From the NCBI RefSeq assembly GCF_003034915.1, contig NZ_PZJX01000028.1, positions 310,001 through 374,000 of the forward strand: a DNA stretch of 64,000 bases, given 5' to 3'. Shown here one piece after another: positions 63,983-64,000 of this stretch. The notes beneath the pieces are model-generated. The model ran no database searches. It was not told the origin of the DNA and saw only the letters and a program-made list of their open reading frames with translations. Both the position numbers and the translations under genes were made by a program. Positions within the stretch are counted from its first letter, which is position 1; each line of letters starts with the position of its first letter. The stretch comes from Mesorhizobium helmanticense. GTDB lineage: Bacteria; Pseudomonadota; Alphaproteobacteria; Rhizobiales; Rhizobiaceae.

Positions 63983-64000
63983 ATGAGCACGATAACGACT
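63983..64000 (+). CDS. Start of a gene cut off by the window edge
   Basis: Only six codons (MSTITT) are visible after ATG 63983, so no function can be assigned. A purine-rich GGGGAAG lies about ten bases upstream. Its place directly after tdm suggests a member of the methylated-amine pathway, but it could equally be unrelated. Confidence 0.4.

Overview
The window is high-GC DNA from an alphaproteobacterium of the Rhizobiales, most likely Mesorhizobium or a close relative. I infer this from gene content (many ABC uptake systems, each with a dedicated regulator), from RIME-like and REP-like rhizobial intergenic palindromes (14-69, 55838-55883, 61081-61276), and from a small RNA with three anti-Shine-Dalgarno hairpin loops of the 'cuckoo'/alpha-r14 kind (about 8741-8855). 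No rRNA, tRNA, insertion sequence, phage gene or CRISPR array was found.

Left part (1-8.6 kb): a leftward polyamine-type ABC importer (two permeases and a binding protein) faces a rightward locus. That locus holds a fumarylacetoacetate-hydrolase-fold enzyme, possibly a 2-keto-3-deoxy-sugar-acid dehydratase, a FrcBCA/ribose-type sugar ABC importer and a LacI regulator. The divergent region carries two copies of the palindrome TTTCA-N6-TGAAA. Next come the small RNA (8.7-8.9 kb) and a TetR-controlled RND efflux operon (8.9-14.4 kb), with two GTTAC-N6-GTAAC operators over its promoter.

Middle part (14.4-28.8 kb): a catabolic locus of unknown substrate. It has a LysR regulator, a 2-oxoglutarate/Fe(II) oxygenase, a GntR regulator, two enolase-superfamily enzymes with altered catalytic residues, and a dipeptide-type ABC importer with fused ATPases. 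A second LysR, a second paralogous Tat-exported binding protein and a tandem-DUF427 protein complete it. From 29 to 38.5 kb lies a sugar or polyol locus: SAF-domain dehydrogenase, FGGY kinase, SorC regulator, ribose-type ABC importer and two short-chain dehydrogenases.

Right part (38.9-63.8 kb): an apparently complete methylated-amine pathway. TmoXWV imports trimethylamine N-oxide. Tmm oxidises trimethylamine to the N-oxide, Tdm cleaves it to dimethylamine and formaldehyde, and the Dmm complex demethylates dimethylamine to methylamine. GmaS and MgsABC convert methylamine through gamma-glutamylmethylamide to N-methylglutamate, and MgdABCD oxidises that to glutamate plus a one-carbon unit. An Amt-family transporter, an adjacent 72-residue membrane protein and an XRE-cupin regulator sit among these genes. 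The pathway can supply nitrogen (as glutamate) and one-carbon units. Genes for formaldehyde oxidation are not in the window.

All functions are read from sequence motifs and gene order, without database searches. Gene letters for the dmm, mgd and tmo sets are from memory of the family literature.
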